Shown: positions 1 to 9,222, numbered from the stretch's first letter. The stretch is DNA of 64,000 bases from Rhizobium oryzicola (GCF_030504645.1 NZ_JAUKWQ010000002.1:620001-684000), one strand, 5' to 3'. Numbers and translations are program-made. The notes: generated from the sequence alone by a model not told the origin.

Positions 1-254
1 CGTTCGCCGCGTGGCAGGGTCAGCACATCCTTGTCTTGGACGCGGATGCTGCCGGAACGCACGGTCGCATTGCGGGGCAGTGTGCCGATGATCGCCTTGG
101 CCGTCACCGACTTGCCGGAGCCGGTCTCCCCGATCAAGGCGACCCGTTCGCCGGCTGCGACCGAGAAGCTGATATCGCGCAGCACCTGGCGGGTGCGGCC
201 ATAGGAGGTGAAGTCGACCGACAGGTTTTCGACGCTGAGAAGAGTGTCACCCAA
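1..254 (-). CDS. Peptide/nickel-type ABC transporter ATP-binding protein (partial, C-terminus outside window)
   Basis: N-terminal 84 codons of an oligopeptide-type (DppD/OppD-like) ATPase that powers import by the two permeases encoded just upstream. The Walker A motif GETGSGKS is visible about 40 residues in, preceded by the usual 'LSVENLSV' strand. The only reasonable start is a TTG at 254, three bases after the stop of the permease gene, so the two are translationally close. The rest of the gene, including Walker B and the C-terminal peptide-transporter extension, runs off the left edge. Substrate cannot be told from sequence. Confidence 0.85.
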   Translation of the reverse strand, partial: MGDTLLSVENLSVDFTSYGRTRQVLRDISFSVAAGERVALIGETGSGKSVTAKAIIGTLPRNATVRSGSIRVQDKDVLTLPRGE

Positions 255-257
255 TGC

Positions 258-1139
258 TCAGCCCTCCACGTCGAACATGTCGCGCAGGCCATCGCCCAGC
301 AGGTTGAAGCCGAGCGTGACGTAAAGCACGGCGGCGCCTGGGCAGAGGACCTCCCACCAGAAGCCGGGCATGAACTGCCGCCCATCAGCCACCATTGAGC
401 CGAGATCGGGCGTCGGCGGCTTCACGCCGAAGCCGAGGAAGCTGAGTGTTGCACCGAACAGGATGACAAAGGCGGCATCGAGCGTCGTCTTGACCGAGAT
501 GACGGCCACGCAATTGGGCAGGATTTCGCGAAAGAGAATATGGAGAGGTCCAGCACCGGCGAGCCGTGCCGCCTCGATGTAATCCTCGGATGCGATGAAC
601 TTAGAGACCGAATAGATCAGCCGCGCATGCCAGGTCCACCACAGCAGCGTGATGGCAATCATCGCATTCATCAGCGTCGGTTCGAGCAGGTTGGAAACGG
701 CAAGCGCCATCACGAGCGGCGGCATGGCAAGCATGACATTGGTGAGTCCGCTGATCAGCCGCTCGGTCCAGCCGCCGAAATAGCCGGCGATCAGGCCAAG
801 CACCGTGCCGACTGGAACGGAGATGCCGAGAACGCCGAGAACGAGCAGCAGCGAGACCCGCAGGCCAAACACGGTGCGCGAGAAGATGTCGCGTCCGGCC
901 TTGTCGGTGCCGAACCAGTGGCTCGCATCCGGCGGCAGGTGGCGCGCCTTGAAATCGACGATGGTGCCGACATGCTTTGGATAGGGTGTCAGCCAGGGTG
1001 CGAAAACCGCGAGAATGACGACTGACAGCAGGATCAGCGTGCCGATGACCGCAGCCGGATTGCGGCTGAAGCGGTACCACATCATGTAGCCGGCGCTGAG
1101 GCCGCGATCGGCAGGGTCCAACATCTTGATGTCAGCCAT
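258..1139 (-). CDS. Peptide/nickel-type ABC transporter permease, DppC-like
   Basis: A 293-residue inner-membrane permease of the DppC/OppC family. It has an N-terminal membrane helix (about residues 32-52), the family's 'HWFGTDKAGRDIFSRTVFG' segment, then the binding-protein-dependent transport domain with the EAA-type loop 'EAARLAGAGPLHILFREILPN' region and terminal helices. Its ATG overlaps the stop of the upstream permease (TGATG), so the genes are co-translated. It would pair with the DppB-like protein to form the channel. Length is normal for the family. Substrate unknown. Confidence 0.93.
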   Translation of the reverse strand: MADIKMLDPADRGLSAGYMMWYRFSRNPAAVIGTLILLSVVILAVFAPWLTPYPKHVGTIVDFKARHLPPDASHWFGTDKAGRDIFSRTVFGLRVSLLLVLGVLGISVPVGTVLGLIAGYFGGWTERLISGLTNVMLAMPPLVMALAVSNLLEPTLMNAMIAITLLWWTWHARLIYSVSKFIASEDYIEAARLAGAGPLHILFREILPNCVAVISVKTTLDAAFVILFGATLSFLGFGVKPPTPDLGSMVADGRQFMPGFWWEVLCPGAAVLYVTLGFNLLGDGLRDMFDVEG

Positions 1140-2167
1140 CAGAGTGCCTCCTTCCGGCGCATGCGCGGGTCGATGATCGAGATCAGGACGTCGACAATGA
1201 GGTTTGCGACGATGAAGAACAGGCCCGCCACCAGCACCACGGCGGTCACCGCATTGAGATCCTTCTGCAGGATGGCGTTGAGGCCATAGGACGCGAAACC
1301 GCCCCAGGCGAAGATCATCTCGATGACGAAGGCATTGCCGATCAGAGAGGCGAATTCGAGCCCCATGATGGTCAGCGGCGCGATGGACGAGAGCTTCAGC
1401 AGGTAGCGGAAGATGATCACGCGTTCGGGCACGCCAAAGCTCTGCAGCGTCAGCACATGGTCCTTGCGCTGGTTCTCGATCATCGAGGAGCGGGTGATGC
1501 GGGTGATCTGGCCGATGCCAGCCATCGACAGCGCAAAGGCAGGAAGCGCAATATGTTGCAGGGCGCTGCCGACTACATCAAAGCGCGCCGCCAGAAGGCC
1601 GTCCAGCAAGAGAAAGCCGGTCGGGCCGCCCTGCCATCCAAGCCCATGCTCAAGACGACCGATGATCGGCCAGCCACCGGGGAAGCGCGCCGCCAGCAGT
1701 TGCAGGGTGATGGCAAAGAGGAAGCTCGGGATCGTGACGCCCGTCAGGGAGAGAATGCGTCCGACATGGTCCAGCGTGTGGTCGCGGTAATGGGCGGTGA
1801 CGACGCCGAGCGGAATGGCGACGAGGAACATGAAGACGACGGAGACGAGGACAAGTTCGACCGTCGCAGGCACGGTCTGGGCAAGATCGGTCGTGACTGG
1901 GCGTTGCGACACCAGTGAGATGCCGAGGTCACCGTGCAATGCCTTGCCGATATAATCGAGATACTGGACCGCCACCGGCTGATCGAGCCCCATCTGCTGC
2001 CTCAGCGCCTGCACCTGTTCCGGCGTGGCCGCCGGTCCGAGCGCCATCCGGGCCGGGTCTCCGGGAACAACGCGTGCCAGCGTGAAAATCATCAGGGACA
2101 GCACGACCATGACCAGCAGGAAACTGCCGAGCCTGGCGAGGATTGCCGTCAACGGGTGTTGCCGCAT
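1139..2167 (-). CDS. Peptide/nickel-type ABC transporter permease, DppB-like
   Basis: A 342-residue DppB/OppB-family permease: N-terminal helix, the 'RVVPGDPARMALGP' periplasmic segment, the typical 'EQVQALRQQMGLDQPV' stretch, and the transport domain with the cytoplasmic loop near 'VLTLQSFGVPERVIIFRY'. I start it at the ATG at 2167 because GAGAGGGA lies ten bases upstream; a longer frame from a TTG at 2233 adds 22 residues but has no ribosome site. First gene of a minus-strand operon and divergent from the LuxR-type regulator at 2303. No substrate-binding protein gene lies on this side, which is unusual for the first gene of such an operon. Confidence 0.9.
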   Translation of the reverse strand: MRQHPLTAILARLGSFLLVMVVLSLMIFTLARVVPGDPARMALGPAATPEQVQALRQQMGLDQPVAVQYLDYIGKALHGDLGISLVSQRPVTTDLAQTVPATVELVLVSVVFMFLVAIPLGVVTAHYRDHTLDHVGRILSLTGVTIPSFLFAITLQLLAARFPGGWPIIGRLEHGLGWQGGPTGFLLLDGLLAARFDVVGSALQHIALPAFALSMAGIGQITRITRSSMIENQRKDHVLTLQSFGVPERVIIFRYLLKLSSIAPLTIMGLEFASLIGNAFVIEMIFAWGGFASYGLNAILQKDLNAVTAVVLVAGLFFIVANLIVDVLISIIDPRMRRKEAL

Positions 2168-2240
2168 CGTGGGGAAATCCCTCTCAAGGACGTTATCTGC
2201 CCCCAATCTCCTCTGCCGGGTCATGATCGACAAGCAGGTG

Positions 2241-2270
2241 GAGGTATAGTTTTTTGTACAAGAGGTATAG
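2241..2270. promoter_or_regulatory. 9-bp direct repeat in divergent promoter region
   Basis: GAGGTATAG occurs at 2241-2249 and again at 2262-2270, each followed by a T-rich stretch, with a 21-bp period (two helical turns). It lies between the DppB-like gene and the divergent LuxR/MalT-type regulator. The spacing suits a dimeric activator bound to one face of DNA; that the neighbouring regulator binds here is inference. Confidence 0.4.
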
Positions 2271-2302
2271 GTTTTCTATCGGCATCGGCTTATGCATCGA
2301 TC

Positions 2303-4663
2303 ATGAATGTTCCCTTTGATCGCCCGCGCCTAAGGCACCTTGTTTCCACGAGCGACGCCCGCATCGTCATCCTTTCCGCTGCAGCGGGGGCGGGCAAAAC
2401 GGTGCTGATGCAGCAGCTGGCCACGGAGGCTGGTGGGCAGGTCTGCACGGCTCTCCAGCCGCAGCAGACGGATGTTCAAGCAGGTGCGCTCTTCTGGGAT
2501 GTGCCGCGCAAGGCGCGGACGCTGCGCCTTTCAGACCCGGTGATCGAAAGCGCGGAGCGTATCGTCATCGCCTGCAGGCCGCAGCAGAAGGTCACGGGCC
2601 TGGCTCGCGCGCGATTGCACGATGGGGCTCTCATCATCGGGCCGCAGGACCTGTGTTTTGGGGATGCCGACCTCGCCCATCTTCCGGTCGATGTGATGCG
2701 GACGGTGATCGATCAATATGCCGGCTGGCCCGCCTTCCTGAGGCTTACTGATGACGGTGAGGACGACGCCCATATCGTCGACTATTGCCGGGAAGCGCTG
2801 TTCGCCCATCTCTCGCCTGGTGACATGGCAGCACTGTCGCTCTGGCTTCAGGCGAGTGATCAGCCAGCGCCAGCGATCTGTGCGGAGATTTTGCCGCCTC
2901 ATCTTCTTTCCCAGCCGGATCGCTATCCCCGACTGCTTGAGATCCTGCGCGAGGCGGTCCATCTCAACCTCGAAACCTATACCAGCCCAGCCGCGCTGAA
3001 AGACATCGCCGCGACGCTTGAACATTCGGGCCAAGCCCTCTCAGCCATGGCTCTGCTGCTCGATCATGGACTTGAGGGGCCGGCTGCCAGCATTCTCGAA
3101 CGGGCCAACGGCCGCGACCTGATCTATCGCAGCAGCGTTGCGGCGTTCCAGGACACCATCATGCGGTTCTCACACGAGATGGTGGCGGCGAACGAAACGA
3201 TCCTGCTTGCGATCTGCCGGGTGCTGATGAAGCAGGGCGAATTGCATCGCGTTCGCCATCTCCTATCGAAATATCTGGGCTTTGATTTTCTCGATCCGAT
3301 GAAGGTGCTGGTGAAGGGCTCGCGCTTCTCCTTCGATGCCCGCACCTTTCGGCTGAACCTAATGCTTTCGGAGGACATGACGCCCAATGATGCAATGATC
3401 GATCGACTGCGCGAGTTCATGGCAGACTATCCGCTGGGAGAATATGGAAAATGGGCATCCTACTACAACGCGATACTGGAGTTCGAAATTCGCCGCCGCA
3501 ATTTCCGCGAGGCGGAGGCAGCTGCTGCCCGCGCCCTCATCTATCTGAAGAAGATGGGTGGGCAGCCGCTTCTGGAATTCTTCATTCACCTGCACCAGAC
3601 CGTCCTGCGCCTGTCGAGCGGCGACGCGCTTCTCGCCCTCAAGGCGGTGAGGGACGCTCGTTCACGCCTGGAGCAGGTTCCGCACGAGGCGCCGGCGGAA
3701 TTTCGCATGCTGCGTCTCGCCGAAGCCTGCCTAGATTACGAAGCCGGGCGTCACCAGCCGCTGCTCCACTTCGTCCAGACGGACTTCGATGGGTTCGCGG
3801 CGGCAGAGATCTGGCCAAGCCTGATGCAATTCGCGCTGCAGTATGCGTCGCAGGCGCTGATCGATCACTTCCCGATGGGCGTGCGGCCGGGCTTTCTCGA
3901 TGGGCTCTGGATCCATCTGTCTGATGGTCTGCAGTTCCACGCCATGATGGAAATCCGCACCGCTATTGCTTACCAGAATGCCGGCCGCTGGCGTGAGGCT
4001 GCTGCAACATTGACGGCCATCCGCATGCCGATGGGCAAGAATTGGATCGACAGCGCGGTGGATGAGCTTTCGCGACTGAACCGGCGCGACGAGATTGCCT
4101 ATGTCATGGCCTGGCTTCGCGAGGCGGTTCATCTGTGGACACCGCGCGCCTATCTCGCGCAACAGCTGGAGGCCCTGATCGCCAATCCGAAGGTGACCAA
4201 TCGGGAGCGGGTCGCCCTTGAAATCTGGCTGAGCTATGCGGCCCATCAGCGTCGGGAAACCGGCCTTGCCCGCAGCCATCTGCTATCGGCCCTGGAGAGT
4301 GCCAACCGCCTCGGCTGTCATGGTGTGCTGTCGGAAGAGCGCCTGTTTCTGTCGCCGCTTCTGGAGAACAAGCCTCTGCGCAGTTTTGTCGAGAAATCCA
4401 TCGGTGTCCGCAGTTCGCTGGCAATTTTCAGCTCGTCGCTCAATTCGCCGCATGCTCGTGCCCTCAAAGGCGGGCTTTCGCAACGCGAGGCGCAGATGCT
4501 GCAGCTGGCGGCAGCTGGTTTGTCCAACAAGCGCATTGCCGCGACGCTCAACATTTCCGAGGTGACGGTAAAGTACCATATCGGCAACCTTTACCGCAAA
4601 CTCGGTTGCAGTCGGCGCGCGGAAGCGCTCAGTGCTGCCACCGCGCTTGGCTGGATCAGTTAG
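2303..4663 (+). CDS. Large ATP-binding LuxR-family regulator (MalT/LAL type)
   Basis: A 786-residue transcription factor. Near the N-terminus there is a P-loop (AAAGAGKTVL, about residues 27-36), followed by a long, mostly helical TPR-like middle, and a C-terminal LuxR-type HTH in the last 60 residues (LSQREAQMLQLAAAGLSNK ... ISEVTVKYHIGNLYRKLG). This is the layout of MalT and other large ATP-binding LuxR regulators, which are activated by ATP and a small inducer. The ATG at 2303 gives a start just before the 'RPRLRHLV' segment expected ahead of the P-loop; no clear ribosome site precedes it. It is divergent from a peptide-type importer and upstream of the UbiD cluster, so it probably controls one or both. 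Inducer unknown. Confidence 0.88.
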   Translation: MNVPFDRPRLRHLVSTSDARIVILSAAAGAGKTVLMQQLATEAGGQVCTALQPQQTDVQAGALFWDVPRKARTLRLSDPVIESAERIVIACRPQQKVTGLARARLHDGALIIGPQDLCFGDADLAHLPVDVMRTVIDQYAGWPAFLRLTDDGEDDAHIVDYCREALFAHLSPGDMAALSLWLQASDQPAPAICAEILPPHLLSQPDRYPRLLEILREAVHLNLETYTSPAALKDIAATLEHSGQALSAMALLLDHGLEGPAASILERANGRDLIYRSSVAAFQDTIMRFSHEMVAANETILLAICRVLMKQGELHRVRHLLSKYLGFDFLDPMKVLVKGSRFSFDARTFRLNLMLSEDMTPNDAMIDRLREFMADYPLGEYGKWASYYNAILEFEIRRRNFREAEAAAARALIYLKKMGGQPLLEFFIHLHQTVLRLSSGDALLALKAVRDARSRLEQVPHEAPAEFRMLRLAEACLDYEAGRHQPLLHFVQTDFDGFAAAEIWPSLMQFALQYASQALIDHFPMGVRPGFLDGLWIHLSDGLQFHAMMEIRTAIAYQNAGRWREAAATLTAIRMPMGKNWIDSAVDELSRLNRRDEIAYVMAWLREAVHLWTPRAYLAQQLEALIANPKVTNRERVALEIWLSYAAHQRRETGLARSHLLSALESANRLGCHGVLSEERLFLSPLLENKPLRSFVEKSIGVRSSLAIFSSSLNSPHARALKGGLSQREAQMLQLAAAGLSNKRIAATLNISEVTVKYHIGNLYRKLGCSRRAEALSAATALGWIS

Positions 4664-4702
4664 AGACGATCGCGGTCAGTTCCGCCTAGCGCTGCACGTC
4701 AA

Positions 4703-5080
4703 TTACGACACGTCCGCGGGTCCTGCCGGCAACAATGTCATCAGCCATTCCGGCTTCAGGCGCTGGAAGCGGCTGTACCCGCCCCATTCTGTCTCGGAAA
4801 GACCAAAGCCGTTGACCAGCACCCGGTCTCCCGCTTTCCAGAGAGGGGAGCGGGATTCCACCACCGTCCCGGCAATGTCGATGCCGCCCACCATCGGAGT
4901 GCGGCGCGCGATGCGTCCCTTGCCGCTGATCGCCAGGCCATCTTTATAATTCAGGCCGGAAAAGGCAATTTCCACAAGCACATCGTGATCTGGCAGATCA
5001 CCAAGGCTGAGCGCTCGGAAGCCTGCCTGAGGCTTCCCGTCCACCAGATCGATAACGAGGGCGTTGAAGGTTTCGCTCAT
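4703..5080 (-). pseudogene. Truncated acrylyl-CoA reductase / YhdH-type oxidoreductase
   Basis: The 125 residues match the N-terminal catalytic domain of the AcuI/YhdH family of zinc-independent MDR reductases. Landmarks are SGLNYKDGLAISGKG, the PMVGGIDIAGTV segment, GDRVLVNGFGLSETEWGGYS and a 'WLMTLLPAG' end. Family members are about 325-330 residues; here the frame stops where the Rossmann NADPH-binding domain should begin, and the remaining 40 bases to the convergent LuxR gene cannot encode it. A truncated, probably non-functional remnant; the cut is abrupt rather than a decayed frame, so a deletion or rearrangement is likely. Confidence 0.8.
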
Positions 5081-5187
5081 CGGACGAAGCGCTCCTGTCT
5101 CTGAAGAATAAAGGTCACTGTGAAGGTCATGCTTCGGAAGCGGCGGAGAGCTTCCGTTCTTCCCGCGCCTGCAGCGCCGTTTCGACG

Positions 5188-5298
5188 CTATCGGTGGTTC
5201 TGACGCTCGTCGTGGTCGTCGTCACGGAGAAATTTCTTGGGCTTCGCATTCATCGCTTTTGAATGCGACTTGGGAGACTTAGCTCCTGTTTCTGACAT
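5188..5298 (-). CDS. Possible very small basic protein (36 codons)
   Basis: A short frame starting MSETGAKSPKSHSK, rich in Lys, Asp and His, in the 360-bp gap between the acuI remnant and the UbiD gene. GGGGAG sits almost directly against the ATG, closer than usual, so translation is doubtful. I do not recognise it. The rest of the gap (5081-5187 and 5299-5443) shows no gene; it must hold the promoter of the UbiD operon, but I cannot point to a convincing -35/-10 pair. Confidence 0.2.
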   Translation of the reverse strand: MSETGAKSPKSHSKAMNAKPKKFLRDDDHDERQNHR

Positions 5299-5443
5299 GC
5301 TCCCCGAGTTTGGTTCAGCGGGAGCTCTTTGAAGCCACCATTTCACTTTTTCCGATGGGCCAGTTCAATGTAACGCGGGTTCACAAGGTCGCGGTCGAGT
5401 TTCATAGTTTCGTCATTCTGAAGCTTGCCAAGGTGACCTGCTC

Positions 5444-6862
5444 GTGACGCCTGCCTCTCCGCAACATCGTGTGCCTTCGTCCGAAACGTCCGATGCGGGT
5501 TTGCGCGACCAGTCCTGCCGGACGATGCTGGAGGACCTGCGCCAGCGGGGCGAACTGCTGGTCGTTGACGAGGAGGTCGATCCGATCTTCGATCTTTCGG
5601 CGCTGTTCTCCCTCACGCATGATACGCATGCCGTCATCGCCAACCGGGTGAAAGGCTTCGACATCCCCGTCTTCGGCAACCTGCTTGCAAATCGCGACCG
5701 CATCGCGCTTGCGCTCGATGTGCCGCGCGAGGGCATCCTGCAATCGCTTCTGGCGTCTGTGCAGAAGCCCGTCACGCCGGTGGTGGTGCAGAAGGCGCCC
5801 GTCCAGGATGTCGTGCTGTGGCAGGACGTACTGGTGCGTCTTCCCGTGCCGACTTTCTTTTCCAAGGAGACCGGCCCCTATATCACGGCGGGCCTGATGG
5901 TGGCGCGGGATCCGGAAACGGGCCTTGGTAACGCTTCCTATGCACGGCTGAAAATCCTCGGGCCGAACGAGGCGATGATCGGCATTGCACCGAACCATCA
6001 CCTGGCCATCATGGCCCGCAAGGCGGCGGCAAAGGGCGAGGCACTCCCCTTTGCCGTCGTGCTCGGCGCCCACCCGATCATCCAGCTGGCGGCCTGCCTC
6101 TATTTGGGACTCGGTGATGACGAGATGCATTGCGCCGGCGCCCTGTTCGGCGAGCCCGTTCGCATGGCCCGCTGCAAGACCAGCGAAGTTCTCGTGCCCG
6201 CCGAGGCGGAAATCGTCATTGAGGGCAAGATCCACGCCGATAACCCGGTCAAGGAAGGCCTGGTCTCCGAATATCACGGCATGTACGAGGATTATGGTAG
6301 CGGTGTCCTCGCCACCTTCGATTGCCTGACGATGCGCAAGGACGCCATGTTTCAGGTAATCGAGCCCGGTTATCATGCCGAGCACATTTATCTTGCGGCT
6401 ATCCCGATCGCGGCCAGCCTGAAGGCACAGCTCTCCCGCGTCATCCTGAATGTCGGTGACGTCGCGGTAACGGCATCCGGCTGTGGGCGAACCAATGTGG
6501 TCATCCAGATCCATAATCCCCGGCCGGGTCAGGCACGGCGCGCCATGGCCATCTGCTGGGGGGCGGTCTCCATCGTCAAGACCGTCACCGTCGTGGATTC
6601 CGATGTGGACCCCTGGGATCTTGAGGCGGTTGAACTGGCCAAGTCCACACGCATGCGTGCCGAGCGGGATATCCTGATCGTGCCGGGGATGACTGCCGAT
6701 CGTTCCGAGCCACAGGAGGACAGCTTCCTGGTGACCAAGATCGGCTATGACGCCACCTGCAAGTCGGGCGACCGCAAGGAAGGTTACGACAAGGCGCTGC
6801 CGCCGGCGGACTCCTACGAACGCATGCGCGCTGTCATCGCTGGTTTGAGGGAAGGCCGCTGA
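5444..6862 (+). CDS. UbiD-family prenylated-FMN decarboxylase
   Basis: A 472-residue UbiD-family (de)carboxylase, an enzyme class that uses prenylated FMN to decarboxylate aromatic, heteroaromatic or alpha,beta-unsaturated acids. Family features seen: PYITAGLMVARDPETGLGN and the following YARLKILGPN strand, the GDDEMHCAGALFGEPV region, the glutamate-bearing EGLVSEYHGMYEDYGSG loop, and the SGCGRTNVVIQI and SKVG-like C-terminal part. GTG start at 5444. The UbiX-type maturase gene follows 52 bases downstream, which strongly supports prFMN dependence. It opens a long same-strand block that also encodes an ammonia-lyase, so an aryl-acrylate is a possible substrate; this is inference. Confidence 0.92.
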   Translation: MTPASPQHRVPSSETSDAGLRDQSCRTMLEDLRQRGELLVVDEEVDPIFDLSALFSLTHDTHAVIANRVKGFDIPVFGNLLANRDRIALALDVPREGILQSLLASVQKPVTPVVVQKAPVQDVVLWQDVLVRLPVPTFFSKETGPYITAGLMVARDPETGLGNASYARLKILGPNEAMIGIAPNHHLAIMARKAAAKGEALPFAVVLGAHPIIQLAACLYLGLGDDEMHCAGALFGEPVRMARCKTSEVLVPAEAEIVIEGKIHADNPVKEGLVSEYHGMYEDYGSGVLATFDCLTMRKDAMFQVIEPGYHAEHIYLAAIPIAASLKAQLSRVILNVGDVAVTASGCGRTNVVIQIHNPRPGQARRAMAICWGAVSIVKTVTVVDSDVDPWDLEAVELAKSTRMRAERDILIVPGMTADRSEPQEDSFLVTKIGYDATCKSGDRKEGYDKALPPADSYERMRAVIAGLREGR

Positions 6863-6914
6863 TGCAGAAGGGCTGCCTCATTCCGTCGAAGCCGTATGAT
6901 CAGGGGGGCGCGCC

Positions 6915-7496
6915 ATGCGCAAGCTGATCATCGGCATCACCGGTGCATCCGGCGCCTGCTACGGCATTCGTGCCTTGCAGATGCTGCGTGAGATCGAGGA
7001 TGTGCAGACCCATCTGGTCATATCGCCATCTGGCATGCGCACCGCGCTGGAGGAGGGGACTGGCCTTTCCGGCGAGGACATCCGGGCGCTCGCCGATGTC
7101 TGTCATCACCACAAGGATATCGGCGCTTCCATCGCCTCGGGCTCGTTCCGGGCGGATGGCATGCTGGTTGCCCCTTGTTCCATCAAGACATTGAGCGGCA
7201 TAGCCCATTGCTACGCCGATGACCTGATGACCCGGGCAGCGGATGTCTGCCTCAAGGAAAGGCGCCGCGTCGTGCTGATGGTGCGGGAGACGCCGCTGCA
7301 TGCCGGCCATATCACGTTGATGGACCAGGCGACCCGCAGCGGCGCGATCATCATGCCGCCGGTGCCGGGCTTCTACACGCAGCCAAAGACCATTGAAGAC
7401 CTTGTGACCCAGACCGTGGGCCGCGCGCTCGACCTCTTCGACATCGATCATCCGAGCGTGCGCCGCTGGAAAAAGGAGTGCGCCACCGAGGCATGA
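6915..7496 (+). CDS. UbiX-type flavin prenyltransferase
   Basis: A 193-residue member of the UbiX/Pad1 family that makes prenylated FMN for the adjacent UbiD-type enzyme. It begins with the flavoprotein nucleotide-binding motif IGITGASGACYGIRAL, has the SIASGSFRADGMLVAPCSIKTL loop and the RRRVVLMVRETPLH segment that binds dimethylallyl phosphate, and the MPPVPGFYTQPKTIEDLV end. Length is typical. Placed directly after the decarboxylase gene, as in ubiD/ubiX-type pairs such as those for phenolic acids. Confidence 0.94.
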   Translation: MRKLIIGITGASGACYGIRALQMLREIEDVQTHLVISPSGMRTALEEGTGLSGEDIRALADVCHHHKDIGASIASGSFRADGMLVAPCSIKTLSGIAHCYADDLMTRAADVCLKERRRVVLMVRETPLHAGHITLMDQATRSGAIIMPPVPGFYTQPKTIEDLVTQTVGRALDLFDIDHPSVRRWKKECATEA

Positions 7497-7585
7497 CGGA
7501 ATGCGGATCCGGCAAGCTGTCGGGTTCGATCAAAAAGGGGAACGCCAGCTGACGACAAACGCAGCGGCAAAACTGGAGAAGATCC

Positions 7586-9190
7586 ATGACACAGCTGAAT
7601 TGCATGATGACATCATCGGCATTGCCGGCCGCGCGTGCCACCGCACTGGCTCTGACGCTGCTTTGTGCCACATCGGCCGGGATCACCCGGGCTGCGGCCG
7701 AGGAACAACCCGTTCGGGGTGGTGAGATCACCATCGTCAACGGTTCGGATATCAAGAGCTGGGACCCTGCCATCAACGGCGGCACCTTCCCAGGCGGGCC
7801 GATGGACATGCTGGATGCCGTTTACGGCTTCATCGTCTACGTGGATGTCGACGGCAAGGTCCAGGGCGGCATGGCCGAAAGCCTGAAGAGCGATGATGCC
7901 AAGGTCTGGACGCTGAAGCTTCGCCCGAACGTGAAGTTTACCGACGGTAATCCGTACGATGCGGAAGCGGTCAAGTTCAACTGGGACCGCGTGGCGGACC
8001 CCGCGACCCTGTCCCCGGCGCAGGCTTTCGTTGCCTCGTGGAACAAGGGCATCAAGATTATCGATCCGCTGACGCTTGAGATCACTCTCCCGTCGCCGGA
8101 TCGCAATTTCGGTTCGTCGCTCGCCCAGCTCGCCCCGTTCATCGCCTCTCCGGCGGCGCTGAAAGCTGCCGAGAAGAAGACCGACATCAAGCCGGTCGGC
8201 GCTGGCCCCTTCCTCTTCGACAGCTGGAACCAGGGCGTGTCGATGACGATGAAGCGCAATCCGAACTACTGGGACCAGCCTCGGCCCTACCTGGATACGC
8301 TGAAGTTCGTCGTCATCCCGGAAACCAACAGCCGTATCTCAACCGTGGTTCAGGGCGGTGCGACGATGATGGCGGGCTATCCCTACCAGTTCGGCTCCAA
8401 CGCGACGGCCGAAGGAGTGACGACGCATGAGATCAAGATCCCCGGCCTTTACCGCGCCTATTTCAATCAGGCGAGCGGCGTCTTTACCGATCGCCGCGCT
8501 CGCGAAGCCTTCTATGAAGCCATTCAGCGTACACGGCTCATGAAGGCCTATACGCAGGTCGACGGCTATGTGATGCCGACAAACTACTTCACCGCATCGT
8601 CTCCCTATTACGACGCGACCTACAAGCTGCCGGAATACAATCCTGAAGGTGCCCAGAAGTTGTTCAACGCGCTGGCGAAGGACGGCAAGAAGTTCGACAT
8701 CAAGATCGTCACCTATTCCAACTCAGACCTGAAGCGTCTTGGCTCCTATCTGCAGCAGGCGCTCGGCGCCTATGAGAATGTCAGCGTCAAGCTGGAACTC
8801 GTTGATCAGGCCATGTTGACCCCGACTTGCAAGACGCAGGGCAATTTCGATCTCTGCATCGATGGTGGCGTGCTGGTGTCGAACGGCGCCGAGCCGATCA
8901 TCTCCAACCTGCTTGGCTCGAAGGGAAGCGACAATTGGGGTAAGTATAGCAGCCCTGAGATGGACAAGGCGCTGGCCGCGGCTAATGCGACCATGGACCC
9001 GAAGGCCGTGAAGGCTGCCTATGCTGAAGTTCAGAAGCTCGTGGTGCAGGATCTGCCGCTCTACATCTTCGGTTCGGAAACCCGCCATTTGCTCATCCGC
9101 AACAACACCGGCGGCATTGTCCCGTCCAACGGCGGCATTCTGCAAAAGCAGTTCCTCTTCGTCTGCAAGAGCGCCTGCACGACCAAGTGA
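7586..9190 (+). CDS. Peptide-type ABC transporter substrate-binding protein (family 5)
   Basis: A 534-residue periplasmic solute-binding protein of the DppA/OppA family (SBP_bac_5). A signal peptide covers roughly the first 38 residues, ending near TRAAAEEQ. The mature part has family landmarks such as SWDPAINGG, the LKLRPNVKFTDGNPYDAEAVKFN segment and the PVGAGPFLFDSWNQG block. It would deliver the ligand to the permeases at 10340-12210. It is separated from them by one enzyme gene, and a strong stem-loop follows its stop codon, which likely raises its mRNA level relative to the membrane parts. Confidence 0.93.
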   Translation: MTQLNCMMTSSALPAARATALALTLLCATSAGITRAAAEEQPVRGGEITIVNGSDIKSWDPAINGGTFPGGPMDMLDAVYGFIVYVDVDGKVQGGMAESLKSDDAKVWTLKLRPNVKFTDGNPYDAEAVKFNWDRVADPATLSPAQAFVASWNKGIKIIDPLTLEITLPSPDRNFGSSLAQLAPFIASPAALKAAEKKTDIKPVGAGPFLFDSWNQGVSMTMKRNPNYWDQPRPYLDTLKFVVIPETNSRISTVVQGGATMMAGYPYQFGSNATAEGVTTHEIKIPGLYRAYFNQASGVFTDRRAREAFYEAIQRTRLMKAYTQVDGYVMPTNYFTASSPYYDATYKLPEYNPEGAQKLFNALAKDGKKFDIKIVTYSNSDLKRLGSYLQQALGAYENVSVKLELVDQAMLTPTCKTQGNFDLCIDGGVLVSNGAEPIISNLLGSKGSDNWGKYSSPEMDKALAAANATMDPKAVKAAYAEVQKLVVQDLPLYIFGSETRHLLIRNNTGGIVPSNGGILQKQFLFVCKSACTTK

Positions 9191-9196
9191 AACTTG

Positions 9197-9222
9197 GGGA
9201 GGCCTCGCTGAGGAGGCCTCCC
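9197..9222 (+). terminator. Stem-loop after substrate-binding protein gene
   Basis: GGGAGGCCTC pairs perfectly with GAGGCCTCCC around a six-base loop, starting seven bases after the stop codon. No T-run follows, so it is more likely an mRNA-stabilising or attenuating hairpin than a full terminator. Confidence 0.6.

Noticed and set aside
1934-2302. Upstream in-frame extension of the MalT/LuxR-type regulator
   Set aside because: It would overlap most of the start of the divergent permease gene and has no family similarity; the protein family begins near 2303.
5402-6514. Minus-strand open frame of 370 codons antisense to the UbiD gene
   Set aside because: UbiD motifs occupy the plus strand; the antisense product has no domain.
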